Source: Litomosoides sigmodontis (lineage: Eukaryota > Nematoda > Chromadorea > Rhabditida > Onchocercidae). From it: a DNA stretch of 64,000 nucleotides. Positions 43,236-62,807 of the stretch are shown piece by piece; within the stretch, counting starts at the first letter, position 1; each line of letters begins with the position of its first letter. The notes under the pieces are model-generated. The model was not told where the DNA came from and did not search any database. It saw only the letters and a program-made list of their open reading frames with translations. The position numbers and the translations under genes are program-made. Location: the NCBI GenBank assembly GCA_963070105.1, contig OY718804.1:10121817-10185816 (forward strand). The letters are read 5' to 3'.

Positions 43236-45432
43236 GTGTGGATGATGATATGAGAGCCGAACAAATTCTTCAAATTTCTCACCACTCTTCTTAGTCTAAC
43301 TAATCAATCGCTTCAGGGAAGCCTTATAATTTGTTGGCCAGATTTGTCAATGATAATAGCCAAGGCGTTTAAAGAATGGAGCAACATATGCTTGAACTTA
43401 ATAGGATGTGAGCAAATGAAAGAGTAAACAGCTGGAAGATGTCCTTAAGGCTCTTTAAGCCTACGAAAACGACATCTCTATGAGCAATACGATGACAAAT
43501 AGCACCACTTCAATCCACCAGTCCACCAATGGTTCCTATCAAAAAGCGGGCATACACACGCACGCACCCCGCCACGCACACGCATATATATACGCAATGA
43601 CGTGCACGCACTCTGGGCAACTGGCCTGGTCCAATTTGCATAGGACAGAAGCTTGGCATCCTTCTGGTGTGGCTTTGCCACAGAATTAACTGTCTCGATT
43701 TGAATAGATTAGTTATTATTGAAGTGCAACAAATTCTTCTGCTTACCGCAATATGATGGCAGCACTGGTTGAAATTCTAGCTTTCTAAACAAGCTATCCT
43801 GAGACATTTAAGTTGGATGACAAATAGTTAATCGATGTCTCACTCTCCCTCCTCTCTCTCTCTCGTCTTCCTTTCAGCAACATCTAAAAAAAATAGCCAA
43901 AATTTTACGCAATATTTACTGGTAAAATGACGCCAACCGATTGAATGAAATCTTAAGATCTTTATACAAAAATTACTTTTTTGTGCAATTAAAAATGATG
44001 ATTGAATGGAAAAACTTCCAGAATTTCTCTGTAGATGTGAGAAAGGGAGAAATTAAAGTGAAATGTCATAAATTAATTAACGAATTAATCAGGAGATTGG
44101 TATGTTGTGAAGCGTTTTCCACTTTGTCCACCTTCTGCACTCAGATGTCCTGTCCATCCCATTGAATGGCCGCTAGATGAAGTGTGACTGTCGTAGGCTC
44201 AAGGTGGCACAGATGGAGAATCGATCAAATCCATTTCAGTTGTGATCACTACGATTAAAAGCACTAAAATTGAAAACATAGGAATTTGAACATTTGCTTG
44301 ACTTATTGTTCGCCCAAATCTCTCTTGCATTTACAGCTGCTCATCAGTTACCACAAATTGATCTTTTTTAGAGGAAAAAAAACATTACGTAATTAAGCGT
44401 ATAAATTGAAAAATTATTTCACTACCAGGTTCGTTTCAAATATCACGTCGCACGTTCAAAAGTTCAATGCAGAAATTCCGTGCAAAATTCATTGCCATTT
44501 TTTATTAACTGCTTTTGAAAAAAAAAAATGAAAGTCCACTTCATTTCATTTGTTTCATCGATTGAAATCTTAATTATCACTTTTTGGGATTTACATTTGC
44601 ACACTCCTTTTCTCCTCTTTCACAATCATTTATCTTTTCGTTTTGCCTGCTCCTACGCTATCATCAAATGTTGAATTCACTTTCACTTTTGATAATTCAA
44701 ATAATATCATTTCCTCGCAAAACTCACCTGTCACCTAACAAAATTAGCATGGAAGAGAAAAACAAGGGGAGATTGTTAGTGTTAAGCAAACAATTTACCT
44801 TTGAATAACTCTCGGCAAACCGGTCGGCAATATTTTCCCACTTTTCAAACAGAAATGTCAACTTGGTGGTGGTCAATGGCTGTGGAATGCTTCGCAGCGA
44901 CCAGGACGACTAAAATCCGGTGCGGCGCAAGCGAGTGCCACTGCTGGGTGTTTTTAGCGGTAAGGCCAGCGTGTTTTGCTAAAAGTAAGATTTGCGAATT
45001 GTCTACCTTTCGGTTGTTTATTTAATGGATATATCATATCGCTAATTTGCCGCGCTAGAAATGTTATGAGACAACAGAAATCGCTTCAGCAAACAGAACA
45101 ATACCACTCATATCTACCAAAACTTCACTGCATAAATTCTCATTCAGTTGAAATTTTTCCTCTCACAATTTACGAATTGTTTCTTCCTGCTCGGTTAGTT
45201 CATCACTCCACTTGCTCACTCTCACTCCTCCCAATTAATTATATAAATTTAAATTTGTGGCTAGTCAGTAATTTTTTACAGTGTAAATTATTTAATAGAG
45301 GAAAAAGAGGGGCACTTCGTTATAGCACAACGAAAGATCTAACTAATGCAAAATTTGCATTCAATTGAGAGGATAATTATTAACTTCCGTACACAACAAG
45401 CTCCCATTAAACAAGCGCAAAAACACAAAGTT
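43236..45432. other. Intergenic between K2P channel A and the Gly-rich gene
   Basis: Probable promoter sequence for both divergently transcribed genes. Contains a CA-rich stretch near 43551-43611 and a CT run near 43848-43865. Open frames at 44584-45368 are hydrophobic or mixed, without splice or family support. Confidence 0.45.
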
Positions 45433-46110
45433 ATGAATACCAATGATTTCAGAAATATGGCAAGAATCATTTGCTTATTGTTGCCTTCAATGATCGAAGC
45501 AATGATTACTTTGCCAGGACAAATTCCATATTGGGTTGGAGGTGCTTCTGCTGGCTCACTGTTCGGAGATACTGGAGCCAGTCAGCAGTTTAGTAATTTG
45601 GGACTCTTTGGTCTAGGTGGTCTTGGTGGCATGCAAGATTTCGGTGGCTTGCACGGTTTCGCTGGCTTACAAGGTCTCAGTGGCTTGCACGGTCTCGGTG
45701 GTTTGCAAGGTCTTGGTAGCTTACAGGGTCTCAGAGGCTTGCATGGTTTTAGTGGCTTTCACGCTCTCGATCCCTTCCAAGTTTTCGGTGGTTCGCAGGG
45801 TTTCGGTGGCATGCAACAAGGTCTCGGTGGTTTGCAGATAATTCAGCTACCATTCAGCAATAAGAAATTCGCCTGTAGGCCTTGTATTATCTGTCCGTCG
45901 CAAAGTGCATCAACAACAAGTATGTTTATTTTCGAAATTGAAGAATATTTTGGTTGAAAAGTTCTGCCTATACGTAGTCCCATCAATGCTACACTTGCAG
46001 ATTGTGCGCCTGCACCAAAACCGGCATTGCAGAATGGCCAGTCTTGTTGCTGTTGCGCACCTCCGACAGGATCAGGAACTGGCAACTCCTTTAATAGAAA
46101 GAAGTACTGA
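45433..46110 (+). CDS. Secreted Gly/Leu-rich repeat protein (extracellular-matrix type)
   Basis: Two exons, 45433-45919 and 46001-46110, about 198 aa. A hydrophobic N-terminal segment (MARIICLLLPSMIEAMITLP, from the second Met) reads as a signal peptide; an in-frame ATG at 45346 would add 29 residues and is less likely. The middle is built of hexapeptide-like units GLQGLx / GLHGFx encoded by about 18-bp repeats between 45610 and 45840. The Cys-rich flanks are CRPCIICPS before the intron and NGQSCCCCAPPTG after it. Such composition is typical of nematode cuticle, eggshell or sheath structural proteins; the exact family is not recognised. The repeats could make length vary between individuals. 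Function is inferred from composition only. Confidence 0.66.
45610..45840 (+). repeat. Coding minisatellite, about 18-bp unit
   Basis: Imperfect copies of GGTCTCGGTGGCTTGCAA-like units, each encoding about six residues (G-L/F-x-G-L-Q/H). Copies vary mainly at third positions and at the Gln/His codon. Confidence 0.85.
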
Positions 46111-46426
46111 AGCCAAACAGAATAGATGCCTCAAATAATAAGTCATTCACTGTATATACTCATTCCTTTTGAAAATATTACTATTATTTATGATTGGTAA
46201 CTATCCCATTGCAACTGATTCATAAAACATTTCCAAATGCCTACAACTTAGTTTTCTTCATTGAATTGAAAAAGAAATGTGCAAAACTACGTGATGTGCC
46301 TTATCAATGTTAACATTTCAAAGGAAAATTTGCCACTTTAATAAACAGTCAAACGAAAGGCGCATCGTTTGTGTTTTCTGGTGAAATTTTATTTTATTCA
46401 TTCCAAATTAGTATTGCGGCGAACAT
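46111..46426. other. Short spacer between convergent genes
   Basis: 3' flanks of the Gly-rich gene and the tentative minus-strand gene. AATAAA-like signals occur on the minus strand just after the proposed stop. Confidence 0.4.
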
Positions 46427-48251
46427 TCATCTCCTCGGAACTACAAATCATATCTTTTGTTTCAGTTTACAAAATTAGCAAAAAAAACTACCTTCTAATT
46501 ACATTCTCCTGTAATAGAGCAATTAATTAGTTAATTAAATCATTTCAATTTATAAGATGTAGGATTGAATGAAAAGAGTAAATTCCACTCTTTACTAATT
46601 TTTTTATGGTCATTGTGATGAAATGCATACCAGTGGAACGATGTAATGCATGCTTTGCTGATCGAACTTCATTTTGCGGTTCTTTGTTGACAGTTAGTTT
46701 AATGGATTTACTCTTGGCTATATAATGTTGACGTTGAAAATGGAATTCTACAGTTAGTACTGATGCGGTGGCTACGGATGTAATGACTGTTAGAGCTGCT
46801 AAACAAAGATACGCCTAAAAATTACTTCATTAAAATCAAATTATCAGTAAGATAAAAATACAAAGTAATTACTGACCATTGCTGTATTTTGATTCCACGC
46901 ACAAATCCAAAGGAGCACGAAATTATTTCTCAGCAAATTGTCCTCGAATTTGTAAAACACATTTCTCAGTTAGGAAATGAAAGTTAAGCAAAAAAAAAAA
47001 ATAAGCAGCCAACAACTGACCCATTTCAAATAATAACGTAAATTTCGACGGAAGCCTAAAAAGGAATTTTTTTTTGATTTTATAAAGAAGAAGAATTTCA
47101 AGTTCAACAAACAAACTTCAAATACCTTAACGAAAGAAGAAAACAAAAGCCTAGGCCTAGAGTATTCAAAGACCTTTCTTCTTGCCTTCCTCCTTCACTT
47201 TTTTCATTGCTCTAATAAAATTATCATTGCTTCCTCCTGCAAAAAAATGCGCTTATTGCAACATTTTTCTTTTCTTCCTTCCAAATTGCAATTTCATTTC
47301 CTGTAAAAACAAAATCAAACAAATGTTTTAATTATTTGGTGATTGAATTTAATAAAACGAATTAAAATTGCCTGAATTGCCTAAATTGAGGATTTCAGTG
47401 AAATCGATGTGATTTTTGCACACATCTTCATCAAACACTTCCAAAACTGCTATGTCGTTGTATTCTATAAATAATTTATTAAATTTCTTCTTCCTAATTC
47501 ACCATTTTCATCATCCTACCACCTTGTTCATTGGTAATGACTTCGTTGAGCAATGTCAAATGTATCCAAGCACATGCAAATAATTCACATAAATACTCTC
47601 CCAATTCATTTGCTCAAAAAAAAATCCCGAAAATTTACAATGAGAGAATAACCTAATTCAACTTGTTGAATAATTGCAATATTCGATTGGCAATGAAGTT
47701 GTAATTTGACTGCATTTCTTTTTAGCACAAATATGATTCGTTTAAATGTGCACGATGGATTAGTCCTATAGATCAAGCCTGCAAAATTAAATCATCCTAA
47801 TGCATGGAAGTAGAAGAAGTTGACTTATTTCCCAAAAACTGCATCTCTCCTCCTACCTAGCTCCTTCCACTTATATGGCCATTTATTTCTTCTAAGAAAT
47901 AAGCAAACGAACAGCGATGAAGAGCTCTGATAATGCACTGCTTATGAGATAGCTCAATTGTAATTAGTTCCTTTCGGAATCGATCACGAATGCGTAACAA
48001 AGGCCTTAAAATTTTTCCTCTCATTCAGTTGACGCACTTGATAAATGACCTGAAACATCTTGCCAGGCCTCGCTAGGCCCTGCCAGCTGAAAAAGACAGA
48101 GTGCGTGTGAAAGAGAATTGACGGAAAGAAGTCTTTCTCACTTGCCACACTTCTGCAAGTATGCATTGGAAGTGAAGTTGTACTTGAAAAGCATGACGTG
48201 AACTTGAACCGACTCTTCCTCGCTCAATAACTTGCTAATTGCTTGATTCAT
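46427..48251 (-). CDS. Tentative orphan membrane protein, seven exons
   Basis: Exon chain on the minus strand whose phases close: 48142-48251, 47988-48086, 47653-47765, 47021-47055, 46877-46942, 46631-46814, 46427-46440; about 206 aa from ATG at 48251. The N-terminal part (VQVHVMLFKYNFTSNAYLQK, then CGNWQGLARPG) continues with Cys-containing segments (NPSCTFKRIIFVLKR, LQLHCQSNIAIIQQ). A hydrophobic region near residues 125-160 (LLWICAWNQN, then AYLCLAALTVITSVATASVL) could be one long or two short membrane spans, followed by a basic tail. No family is recognised. Several splice sites are weak (donor ATTC|GTGATC, acceptor TTCGAG), and the first exon may not be the true start. Support comes from the phase agreement and from the membrane-like exon 46631-46814, which is the most secure part. 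Confidence 0.48.
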
Positions 48252-49456
48252 TACTGTAGTCTGAAATGGCAACCGTTCATTGAAGAGTTATAAGCTATCC
48301 TTTCATGATAATTGCAGCCGTATAATGCCGTCCCTTTTCAACGTTAAAAAAATCGTTTTTTTTTGTTCAACTAAATAAATGCACACTTTTTTAGCTATAA
48401 TTAATTTCGCAATTAACAAAATTTGGTTTAGCAGTTGTAAGACAGTTGAGATTCTGCAAGAAAACATAATAGCCAAATCTGAAATTGAATTTTATCGGAA
48501 AGTAATCGTACGGCATGGTACCATTCCTGCACTGGACTGGACGATGAAAGAGTTGGGAAAGAGAGAGAATGATAGCAAAAGTATGATAAGTTTACAGTTC
48601 AGATAATCAATAGGAAACAAATGTGATAAGAGATAGGCATCACCGCATGGACGCTTCTCGCAACCGCTCGTTTCTCATGAAAAACCATAAATATTAAATT
48701 TGCAGTAAAATTTTGCCGTTTCGTATCGAATCGAAATCACTTGAAGATTATTACTTAAATTTACTTAAAGAATCACGGTAATGAACTATTTTGGATGAAT
48801 ATGATCATTAATTGGAGATAATGGAGCGATCCTTGGATGAGCTAAAGAAGGGAATCGTCTGATAATAAATAGCTCAACTATTACGTGAATTACGTATTTG
48901 ATGGATGTAGGATATCTGAGATTGACGGATGCATTCCCCGCTTCTGCAGCTCATTTTCACCCGCAATTTTGATTTCACCCTTCATTGGACTACATTTCAG
49001 CTGATGTGCTGTCCTCCGTGAGACTACTGGACACTTGACTTATGCACTAACATGTTTTGATCTAATAGTACTACTGCATGTAGCCAGTATCTGGTTTGAC
49101 TCTAAATTAATAGCGTAGTGGAAACGAGATGCTACCATGGGTATTCGATTTCATACTTCACATTCCAGACTACCGGAACGGATCCATCGACGTGGTTTAC
49201 AGCGCTTCATAACTGCCGGAGCATCTCGCACGGAGTGTACTTTAAATAGGCGGGAAAGTGGACATTTTCAAAATGTTGCGCAAACGCAAGTTTTAATGTT
49301 TGACGAAGCGGGCGTACAGGTAGGTCTTCGTTTTTGCGCCCTTCCTTTCTTCGTTCTCTTTATCACATTCTTCACTCACCGTGTGTGCGTGCGTATGTGT
49401 GTCACTGCACTTCAACAAATTAAGTAGCAAAAAGTAATTCAGGATTAGCAACATTT
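48252..49456. other. Divergent spacer upstream of primase
   Basis: Contains a 96-codon frame at 49137-49427 with no family match. A donor-like CAG|GTAGGT at 49321 and an acceptor-like ATTCAG at about 49436-49441, just before the primase ATG, would make a 5' UTR exon possible, but the joined frame stops at once, so coding continuity is not supported. Confidence 0.45.
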
Positions 49457-52427
49457 ATGGCTGATTTTGATGGATCATTGCTTCAGCAGATTCTTCCGGA
49501 ATATTACCAGCGACTTTTTCCATTTGAATCTCTCAGTCGATGGTTAACATACGGCAAAGGTTCCGAAATTGCTCTTCTATTCTTTCATTTGTTTTTGAGA
49601 GACATTTCTTTGCTCCAACTAAGACAGTTTCTTGGTTTGTTTGGCGTAGTTAGAAGACAGTGTTGTATGTTAACCACTGGATTTGTGATTTTTTTGCAGA
49701 TTTACAAGCCTCATTTCAATTGCGAGAGTTAGCATTTATTTTTGAAGACAACCGGCATGCGCGGTATCGCAGTTTTGAAAACGGAACGGAGTTCGAGCGA
49801 GAATTATGTAAAGTAAACCCACAAAAGATCGATATTGGTGCAGTTTATAACTATAAAGTATATTTGATTTTCTTTTAACTTCTGATCTACCAACCCTCAG
49901 AAATATTTTAAAAAATTTTGGAATTTATCTCAACTTTGTGGCTATTTTCCTGTTACATTTATATCGATGGATAAGCCAATCGTGGTTCCATTAAAGCTAC
50001 AAGTGGAATGTAATTAAGTAACCAACATTCACTGAACTTTTCTTACTGCTCGTTGCTGCTAGGATCAAAAGGGAATTTCAACCATTAATAAGAAGTAGAA
50101 CTGTTTTTCAGCCATTTGATAATAATTTAATTTTAGCCAAAAGACCATAAAAAATTTGCTGATTTTCATCCAGTTGAACGTGAACTTATTTTTGATATTG
50201 ATCTAACTGACTATGACGACATCCGAACATGCTGCTTGTAAGTCTTTTAGTAAATGTTTTGGAATTGTATATTTTGGTGTATCATGCAAAAAAATCTTAT
50301 AATGAGAAAATCTCATTTGTTGATACGTCTTTCCGATACGTTTTCTTCTGATGCTCGCAATGATAAATAAAACATTGAGCAAAAGAAGTAGAATTTGCTT
50401 CGTCTAGGTTGTTAAAGTTAAAGTTCCATATGTTATGTAACTATTTCCTTCAAAACGTCGCAGTTTCAGAAAGGCAAAAGTATGCAGAAAGTGCTGGAGG
50501 TGGATATCTATTGCAGTGGGCATTTTGAATCATTTGTTGCAAAGTCAGTATTAATTTTGGAATTTTAAATTCATTTACTTCTTGTAACATTCATGTGTGT
50601 CTGTTTGGGAGTTTTCACCACTTTTCAAATCTATATATATTTTGGTCTATTTCTGTATTTATTATTCTTGTTGAAGGACATTTTGGTTTCAAGCACTGTT
50701 TGTGGGTGTTTTCTGGTCGCCGTGGTATCCACTGCTGGGTTGCTGATGCTGCTGCAAGGAAACTTCAAAATGCCGGTCGAACAGCAGTTGTCGAGTATCT
50801 CTCTCTCGTTACTGTTAGTAATGCATGAATTTATCAAAAACCGGACAAATATTTTCCTCCTGACATCGTAAATTACAGAGCGCGCACAAAATTTCGAAAC
50901 CTACACCAAAGCGTGTGTTTGTTCATCCGATGCTAGAAGAAGTGTATAAATACTTGATGCAAAGGTCATTTTCGCTATAATTATTATAGTTTTCCGAAAA
51001 TTTCTGTTTTTCAAAGCAAACTGAAATTATCTTTTATATTTTTAATTATTTAGCTCAGATGTAAGCGAGCTAATGTTAGAACAAGGTTGGATGAGTGATG
51101 ATGGACTGATGTCGTTACTTGATGGTTGTGTAAACGAGGAAGTTGAAAAAGAAATCAGAGAAATTATACATGAAGTGAAAGTGTAAGTTTTTTGTAAAAT
51201 TAAAATTTGGTGGTACCAGCTCACATAGGCACCCGATATAAAGAGTCCTGTAGATTCAACTTGTAAAAATAAATAAGTGCATGTGAATTGTAAACATGTG
51301 AAAATATGTAATTTATTTCAGTGTTGATTGTTTGGAGAAAAGATGGGATGCGTTACGAATAAAATTTGACAAGTATAAACGTGCTGAACTTAGGAAAAAT
51401 GGGGTTGAATTGTGTGAGGTACTAAATTTTAACTTTATTAGACATTACCGTTTGTAGTTAGTATCCATTTGTTGATCGAAGCACATATAGTGAAATAAAA
51501 CTTCCTTCGTTTTATACAAAATTTTGCGGAAGATATTAGAATGTCGGCTCTGCAGCATGTCTCTTTCCGCCAGAGCAGATTGCTGGTGAACCGTATGTGC
51601 AAATTACGAATGTATTTATAGTCAACTTAAAACTAACAGCATATTTGCTAAGAATTGATTATAGGCGGCCAGTCCCCAGTCGTCATTCCATTTTCGCAGT
51701 TACGTGCTGCAGCGCACGTATCCTCGTCTGGATGTCCATGTTTCTACAGGAATAAATCATCTGCTCAAAGCGCCGTTTTGTGTGCATCCTAAAACTGGAC
51801 TTGTAGCTGTTCCTATTAATCCGAACCAAATATCTGATATAAATCTTGCAAAGTTACCTCGTATAGAGTAGGCATTCATTTTCTTACTTGTCTTGTATAC
51901 TTGTGTCGAAAACCAGACACGAAGTTTTTAGATTTTGTTATTGATTAACGAATGACCCAGTTTTTAATACGTTTCAGCACTCTATTGCATGAAATTCTAA
52001 AATTGGATCACAATGACGAATCAAAGAAAGAGCGGAAGAATTTCGGTATTTTGCAACCGTATATTTCTGAAAATTCTTTACTTAACTTTATGTTAAAAAT
52101 TCCAATTTTTGTTGTGAATTCGTTCACAGTAGCTTGGTTCATGATGCTGCCGGCGATATTTTAGACGAGTCGCTGGAAGTGTACTTATGGGAAGGACTAG
52201 TTAATAATGGCGCTGAATTAATAATGAATTTTAACAGTTGTATTATAATACAATAATACAAGTAATAATGCAAGTTGTGAAACATTTTATTGTTTTAGAT
52301 ATTAAATTGTGTGTCGTAAATTAAATTTTTTTCAGAAATTAAGCATTGTTCATTGGGACCATATGTTGAGACGTTTGAAGAATTTGTAAACAACTTGATT
52401 TTCGATGAACAACGTCATAACCAGTAA
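49457..52427 (+). CDS. pri-1: DNA primase catalytic (small) subunit PRIM1
   Basis: Eleven exons: 49457-49559, 49700-49857, 50137-50237, 50470-50543, 50677-50813, 50879-50964, 51054-51182, 51322-51418, 51665-51867, 51978-52045, 52336-52427; about 415 aa, normal for the family. Landmarks: [51 protein letters not shown], and the catalytic [13 protein letters not shown] with metal-binding Asp at about 107 and 109. The zinc site is CC..CRKCW, and [13 protein letters not shown] holds the nucleotide-binding Ser/Arg/His. Later parts are [40 protein letters not shown] and the C-terminal [12 protein letters not shown]. The enzyme makes RNA primers for DNA polymerase alpha. Exon 9 starts in a poorly conserved stretch (AASPQSSF) and could be mis-set by a few residues. 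The acceptor-like site 15 bases before the ATG suits trans-splicing. Confidence 0.96.
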
Positions 52428-55055
52428 AGCATAAGTCAGTTTTAACGCAACGAGTACGCCTTTTTTTGTTCCAAAATCCTAGTCAACAGATATGCAAAAA
52501 TATTTAGTGCTTTTTACTGGTTAAAGATGCAGACTTGTTTTAAATTTCGAAATATTGGCACTGCTTTTATGAACAATGGAGTAATGGCATTTGATGGCCT
52601 TGACAATGTTTCTAGAATCCGAAAGGGATAAAATATAGGAACCAGTGAGTTATTGCTGTATGAATAAGGTGAATTTCTGACTGGGCTTAGCAGCATTAAA
52701 ATAAATTCTGTTTACTTACTTGAAAAAAATTACTGGTGGAAAAAATCAATTCGTATATGGATGGGGACAGTAAAACTGTCTAAACATCTTCAAGCACGGT
52801 GCAGTTGGTTGATTACAGTACCTCATTTCTTTTCTCATGCACGTTGCATGCTGATATTTCTGCCAGTTCTTGTAAAAAATAAATAGTTTCCAATAATTGA
52901 ACAATAGAAACCAGACTGATGAGAAATGGAAAAAATGTCCTTAAGCTTTGTTCGGGAGAGATGTGTGTAACCCTGTCGTCAAGTTATGGGCAGAAGACTG
53001 TGACTGGACGCTGTGGTTCTGTTGATAGCCGCGATGATGGTCGCAGTATTTAGTGCATTAATAACAATTTGGGAAGCTGACTGCTTGCAGCCGATGAAAG
53101 GGACGAAAAATTTCCACTTTGAACATTTATTAGAAACTTTTCGGAGTTTGAAGTTTTCAAAAATACCGAAGCTTTAGGTTTTAATTAACAAAGCAACCTT
53201 CTACAAAATCAAAAATATTAAAGTATGAAGGATCGAAAAGTTTTGTCGTTACAGTCTGTATATTTTTTCCTAAGGAGTTACATAAAATTGATTCCGCGGA
53301 AAAAATAATTGGTAAAGTTATGAGTCCCATTTTCTAATATCCTAAATATATTTGTAACTCATGTTTTTCTCGAATTTTCCATCTGACATACGGCATAAAG
53401 CATATCGAGTGTTATTTCGAAAAATTATTTTATTTCTGAAAACAAATTACATACAGCCAATAATTAATTCTTCATAATGATAAATGAACATTTCGTAGAT
53501 TGATATAAACTTTATATTAAATTTTTTTCCTCTCAATTCCACATGAATTCAAAAATCCTCCAAATGTCAAGTTACTCCATTCCTATATCTAGGGTTTTTG
53601 AACAACTCTTGAAAAAATAATATTTCTATAAAATTAAAGGAACAACAAAAAGGGGCAGTAGCAGCAGCGTTTCAAGGGTCTGCGAAAAGGCGATCGAGAG
53701 TTCTACCTGAATGTCTGATGATAGAGAATTCTCAACTATCCTTTTGGTCGCAGGACAATTGCTCAGTCTGACTTCATCGTTATGTGGTTCAACGAAGATT
53801 AGAAAAACAAAGTGCATCATTGGGAATGATTGTCATGCTATGGTAGAATTATAGAATTATACTACCAATTGAATTAGTAATGTTTTCATGCAAACCTCAC
53901 ACTTTTATAGGAAGAGAGAAAAAAGTTAAGAATGTGATGAATGGATGAGTAGTTCAGTTAGCAGTTGGAGTGAAAGGAAAACAAAATAGGAGGATACAAT
54001 TGAAGTGTGATGTAATGAAATATCTTTAAAACAATGTGGGAGGCAACACAAGCAGAAGAATAATTTAATTGATTGGAAAAAAATCATTTTTTGCTTAATT
54101 GCATTAGGCTTTTTGGATTTGATAATGAATGAGTAATTTCTTTTGTGTGTAATTTTTGCGATCATTTTCATACGCGATCTTATCATTACCACTTTATCAT
54201 TTGCAAATAATAACTAAAAAGCTTCAACCCGGAACTGTAACATTGCTAATTGGTTGCAAAGAATGAATCATATGAATGGTAATGTTTCATTTACCTCTAG
54301 AAATTGAAATTTTTTCCTATATGAAGAATTTCATTCTTAGCGTTAGCGGAATATTTTCATCGAATGTTGAAGAGAGGAAACAGTGGCGCGAAAGCATGTT
54401 ATAATTTTTGCATTATTTAAATCATTGAAATGAATTGACAAAATTGAGCACTTCATAAAGGTGAATGGCAATTCCCGTCAACTAAGGCTCTAATGCTGTG
54501 ATGTTCGATTGGATAAGTACTATTCATCCTCCCTTTCCGTGGAAGAATGAATAAAATTCATGCATTCTTATTCTCTCAAAATTAAATGTTAAAAAAATAT
54601 TGTCTTAGCTATCAGACTGCAAAGACAAGAAGAGGAAGAAAAGGCGGATTAAATTTAAATCCGATACCACTGTAAAAGTAACAATGAAAAATCCCTGAAC
54701 AAAAAATTTGAAAATCCGAAATATGTGGAAGAGCTGCTCCAGATATTATCATTGAATACGTTCATAAGTATTAATTTTAGCATTAATGAATTCGCTTCTT
54801 CAACATGTACGACAGAGTTACAACCATTAATTAACTTCTGACAATTGCAGTAGAAGTTAGTCAAGCTCATTCTGATAATGATTAGTAAACTTTTGATAAT
54901 TGCACAGAAATTAGCAAGCTATCTGGAACAGCAGCACTGCGTGCAGAACGACCGCATGAAAATGTAAATTTGGTCTTGGAAAAAATTTCCGAGAAAACGC
55001 ATTAAAATGTTGGAATCAACAATGAAAAGTAAGACAATGTAGGGAGTGGGTGAGA
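52428..55055. other. Intergenic, no gene recognised
   Basis: Convergent 3' flanks of primase and K2P channel B with 2.6 kb of AT-rich spacer. A minus-strand frame at 53626-53820 (MMHFVFLIFVEPHNDEVRL) has a donor-like CAG|GTAGAA after it but no partner exon was found. Confidence 0.45.
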
Positions 55056-61540
<6,485 letters not shown>

Positions 61541-62758
61541 CTTCACAGTTGTCCATTACCACTGCGGTTTGCTTGTACTGCTGCGCCGGCTTTGTTTTAA
61601 GTAGCTAATTGTAAAATGCCTTCGTCGAAAACGAAGTAATTTCAATTAGCCAATCTCTTTTTCTTTCCTACAACGGTAACTTAATTCATCTGCAAGTTAT
61701 GAAATTGTAATTGATGGAAGTTATTTTATCCAAAACGTCGAATCAGTCAGTTTTGGGAGATTTCCTACAAATCAGTGGGTGGTGCAATTGCATATTTTTT
61801 AAGTTTAGTGAAGGAAAAATTACTAACTTTGAATTTTCATCTAATTTAAATTGGCATAATGCATAGAACCAAAAAGCATGAATGGGGAGAGAGAGAGAGA
61901 GAAATTAACTAAGAAATGTAAGTCGTGTCGTCCCAAATTGAAATTCAACGATGCGTAAAGATTCGACAAGATAGCCGACTTATTCGGTAACGAAAGAAAA
62001 AACACTTATGCGAAAAAATTCAAAAATTTTAAAGATCAGACTAATCCGAGGACATCGTAGATTGTTTTGCTATGAATGCTTTTCTTCTCTCATCTCATTT
62101 TACAAGTGAAAAAGTGGAAAATGTATTATCCACACGTTCGCTTCATCAGTTCGTTTCTTCCAATCATGGATTTTATGATCGCATAGTCTAAAACTACAAA
62201 TTCTTTTTTATCACTGATCTGTTGAAAGTGATTATTTGTCAGTGTTGAAACTGACTTATCACTGTTCAAGGTGATTTCATGTCAGAGCTAAAAGTGACTG
62301 CTTATTATTCGTTGAGTGAAAAATCGATCAATAAACTAATTATTGCAAATTTAAATCAAAATTTCCTAGATCAGTTTGCTTGGCTTTGTGGAAAAGTTAT
62401 CTTAAATTTGAAATGATTAATTTATCAATTTGCTCTTACTCACTCCAATCATATCTTTTGCCCACTATCGATAAGCGAATGATAATTTTTCCCTTTTTCC
62501 TCTGATCTAACCTGTAATATCAATCGTCAGTGGAAAATGTAGCTTGGCAAGTAATATTTTCACGTAACGCAAAAATTTTTTTCTTTCATCCATTGCTGCA
62601 ACTGTCTTATAGGAAGAAAGATTATTTGCAACTAAATGGAATGTAATGAATCAAAATTGATTACTTACTTCGTTGATGCAGTAATTTCACCAAACCTAGT
62701 TTCATTGATTTCAAATTTTTCTAAATCATTCTAAGACTACCTTATTGAACATCCATGA

Positions 62759-62807
<49 letters not shown>

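Noticed and set aside
46631..46814. Cys-loop receptor M3 segment
   Set aside because: The hydrophobic exon faintly recalls a nicotinic receptor M3, but no ligand-binding domain, Cys loop or M2 could be found around it.
49137..49427. 96-codon frame before primase
   Set aside because: No family match; splicing it to the primase exon gives an immediate stop. At most a 5' UTR exon or upstream ORF.
53626..53820. Minus-strand frame as an alternative last exon of K2P channel B
   Set aside because: Channel B already closes with a phase-consistent terminal exon at 55056-55164, and no acceptor in the right phase was seen.
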